Below are positions 6,179 to 6,772 of a stretch of 6,772 nt of DNA, piece after piece. Positions within the stretch are counted from its first letter, which is position 1. Each line of letters begins with the position of its first letter. The translations under genes and the position numbers were made by a program. Under the pieces are notes generated by a model. It saw nothing but the letters and a program-made list of their open reading frames with translations, had not been told where the DNA came from and ran no database searches. This stretch comes from Alphaproteobacteria bacterium (GTDB lineage Bacteria; Pseudomonadota; Alphaproteobacteria; UBA6615), in contig JAQWSA010000032.1 of NCBI GenBank assembly GCA_029243445.1, forward strand, positions 1 through 6,772. The letters are read 5' to 3'.

Positions 6179-6598
6179 CTACTTTCGTTCAGGGCCTATT
6201 GGCGTACCCGCAATACCATGGCGTAAATCCTTACAAGTAAAGAAGTGGGCATCTTCACCGGGCAAAACATCCACACTGTGAACTGTATTTGCTGGAATAT
6301 ACATCAGTTCACCTGGGGAAACTTGTTTTTCTTGGCCATCAACAACAGCGCTCAAGCGCCCCTTTAACAAATAAACCCATTGCTCATTTGGATGTGTATG
6401 AGGATCAGATGACATGCCTGCAGGGATTGTCATAATACCAACTTGCGTTAATTCCCCTTCAATCACTGAACCGTAGGTATCAGCATAATTAGGGCCAGCT
6501 TTGAAACCGGTTAAATTAGAAACCTCAAAGAAATATTTTCCTTCACCCGCCGTATACGCACCTTCTGTCTTAGTTTGTTTCGTATTATCTCCTGTCAT
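6179..6598 (-). CDS. Small single-domain cupin protein, copy 1 (first gene of the minus-strand cluster)
   Basis: This tandem paralogue of copy 2 has the same 139-aa length, with no insertions or deletions between them. It retains all four predicted metal ligands (H67, H69, Q73, H107) and the glycine framework, so both copies should fold and bind metal. Differences near the active site are conservative or small: A60 for E, V75 for I, S94 for L, M99 for I, T105 for I, S108 for N. The last two lie beside ligand H107 and could tune the pocket. The N-terminal 36 residues are only 44% identical to copy 2 and are hydrophilic and Lys/Thr-rich, like a flexible arm. GGAGAG at 6605-6610 lies 6 nt before the ATG. 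As the first gene of the block it should be read from a promoter in 6599-6772. The product's reaction is not recognisable from sequence. Confidence 0.9.
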   Translation of the reverse strand: MTGDNTKQTKTEGAYTAGEGKYFFEVSNLTGFKAGPNYADTYGSVIEGELTQVGIMTIPAGMSSDPHTHPNEQWVYLLKGRLSAVVDGQEKQVSPGELMYIPANTVHSVDVLPGEDAHFFTCKDLRHGIAGTPIGPERK

Positions 6599-6633
6599 TA
6601 ATCTCTCTCCATGTAACTGGTTCTATAAGTTTG

Positions 6634-6652
6634 GTTAATAATAAATAATAAC
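6634..6652. promoter_or_regulatory. AT-rich imperfect palindrome upstream of the cluster
   Basis: A 19-bp sequence starting GTTA and ending TAAC is symmetric at 7 of its 9 base-pair positions around a central base. It lies 36 nt upstream of the first cupin start and overlaps the candidate -10 element, where an operator could act. Because it is almost entirely A/T, such symmetry can arise by chance. Confidence 0.2.
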
Positions 6653-6671
6653 TATTCCTTAGCTATGTAAA
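6645..6671 (-). promoter_or_regulatory. Candidate sigma-70-type promoter for the minus-strand cluster
   Basis: On the minus strand, TTTACA (6671-6666) resembles a -35 box (5 of 6) and TATTAT (6650-6645) a -10 box (5 of 6). The spacer is 15 nt, shorter than the ideal 17; other register choices in the AT-rich tract are possible. The position, about 47 nt before the first cupin start codon, is sensible. No gene is seen on either strand of 6599-6772. Confidence 0.3.
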
Positions 6672-6772
6672 TTAAAAAATCCCATGTTTAGACCTAAAGA
6701 AAGTATTACGAGAACTGGCAGTTAGAAATATTTAAGAAAATTATTGTATGGCCTCCAACTAATATAACATTT

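Larger units (their letters stand above)
5721..6598 (-). repeat. Tandem gene duplication: two cupin copies, offset 452 bp
   Basis: Bases 5721-6146 align without gaps to 6173-6598. The 3' ends are nearly identical: 5721-5819 against 6173-6271 has one mismatch in 99 nt (5742/6194), including the 6 nt after the stop codons. Another 57-nt stretch (5867-5923) is identical. By eye the first 220 aligned bases show about 11 mismatches. Similarity falls sharply towards the 5' ends of the genes, from about 6040 (6492 in the other copy). Confidence 0.9.

Noticed and set aside
5727..6598. Cupins as DMSP lyases (DddK/DddQ/DddW type)
   Set aside because: The size and metal motif are compatible, but the sequence around motif 1 is HTHPNEQW, without the metal-site Glu and nearby catalytic Tyr pattern remembered for those lyases, and the neighbours do not suggest DMSP or acrylate metabolism.
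6599..6613. Four-codon upstream frame overlapping the first cupin start (TAATG)
   Set aside because: Its ATG lies within and next to the cupin's own Shine-Dalgarno sequence and has no ribosome site of its own; it is most likely a coincidence of the GGAGAG sequence.
1..6772. tRNA, rRNA, CRISPR array, insertion sequence or prophage signals
   Set aside because: No cloverleaf-like conserved arms, regularly spaced repeats, transposase-like proteins or terminal inverted repeats were seen; the only sizeable repeat is the cupin gene duplication.

Overview
The window is AT-rich bacterial DNA with dense, mostly intact genes. The truncated Bax-inhibitor-1 type membrane protein at the left edge, the glutathione-linked isomerase domain and the overall catabolic repertoire suggest a proteobacterium, most likely a low-GC, possibly marine, alphaproteobacterium. 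That placement is inferred from protein style; no rRNA or other marker is present.

Layout. Bases 1-278 (+) hold the C-terminal end of a BI-1/YccA-family membrane protein, closed by an intrinsic terminator at 302-334. A complete classical short-chain dehydrogenase/reductase follows at 387-1148 (+). The rest of the window is one co-directional block on the minus strand, read from right to left: cupin copy 1 (6598-6179), cupin copy 2 (6146-5727), a carnitine/3-hydroxyacyl-CoA dehydrogenase-like enzyme (5718-4780), an Old Yellow Enzyme-family flavin oxidoreductase (4746-3592), a DsbA-like (2-hydroxychromene-2-carboxylate isomerase type) domain fused to a hotdog thioesterase domain (3550-2534), and an MFS transporter (2439-1153). 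Gaps are 32, 8, 33, 41 and 94 nt, so the first five genes look like an operon and the transporter probably belongs to it. The SDR and MFS genes converge with 4 bp between their stop codons. The 174 nt to the right of the block (6599-6772) contain no gene and probably hold the operon promoter; a weak -35/-10 candidate and an AT-rich imperfect palindrome are visible.

Working together. The set looks like a catabolic or detoxification pathway for an imported small molecule. The transporter would move the substrate, the flavoenzyme would reduce an activated C=C bond, the NAD-dependent dehydrogenase would oxidise a hydroxy group, the DsbA-like domain would carry out a (possibly glutathione-dependent) isomerisation or conjugation, and the hotdog domain would hydrolyse a CoA thioester. 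The small metal-binding cupins could be enzymes or ligand-binding proteins. The substrate cannot be read from the sequence.

Most notable points: the isomerase-thioesterase fusion; the tandem cupin pair, whose 3' parts are almost identical while the N-termini have diverged (a gene-conversion-like mosaic); and a strong Shine-Dalgarno sequence that places the flavoenzyme start at an internal GTG rather than the upstream ATG.
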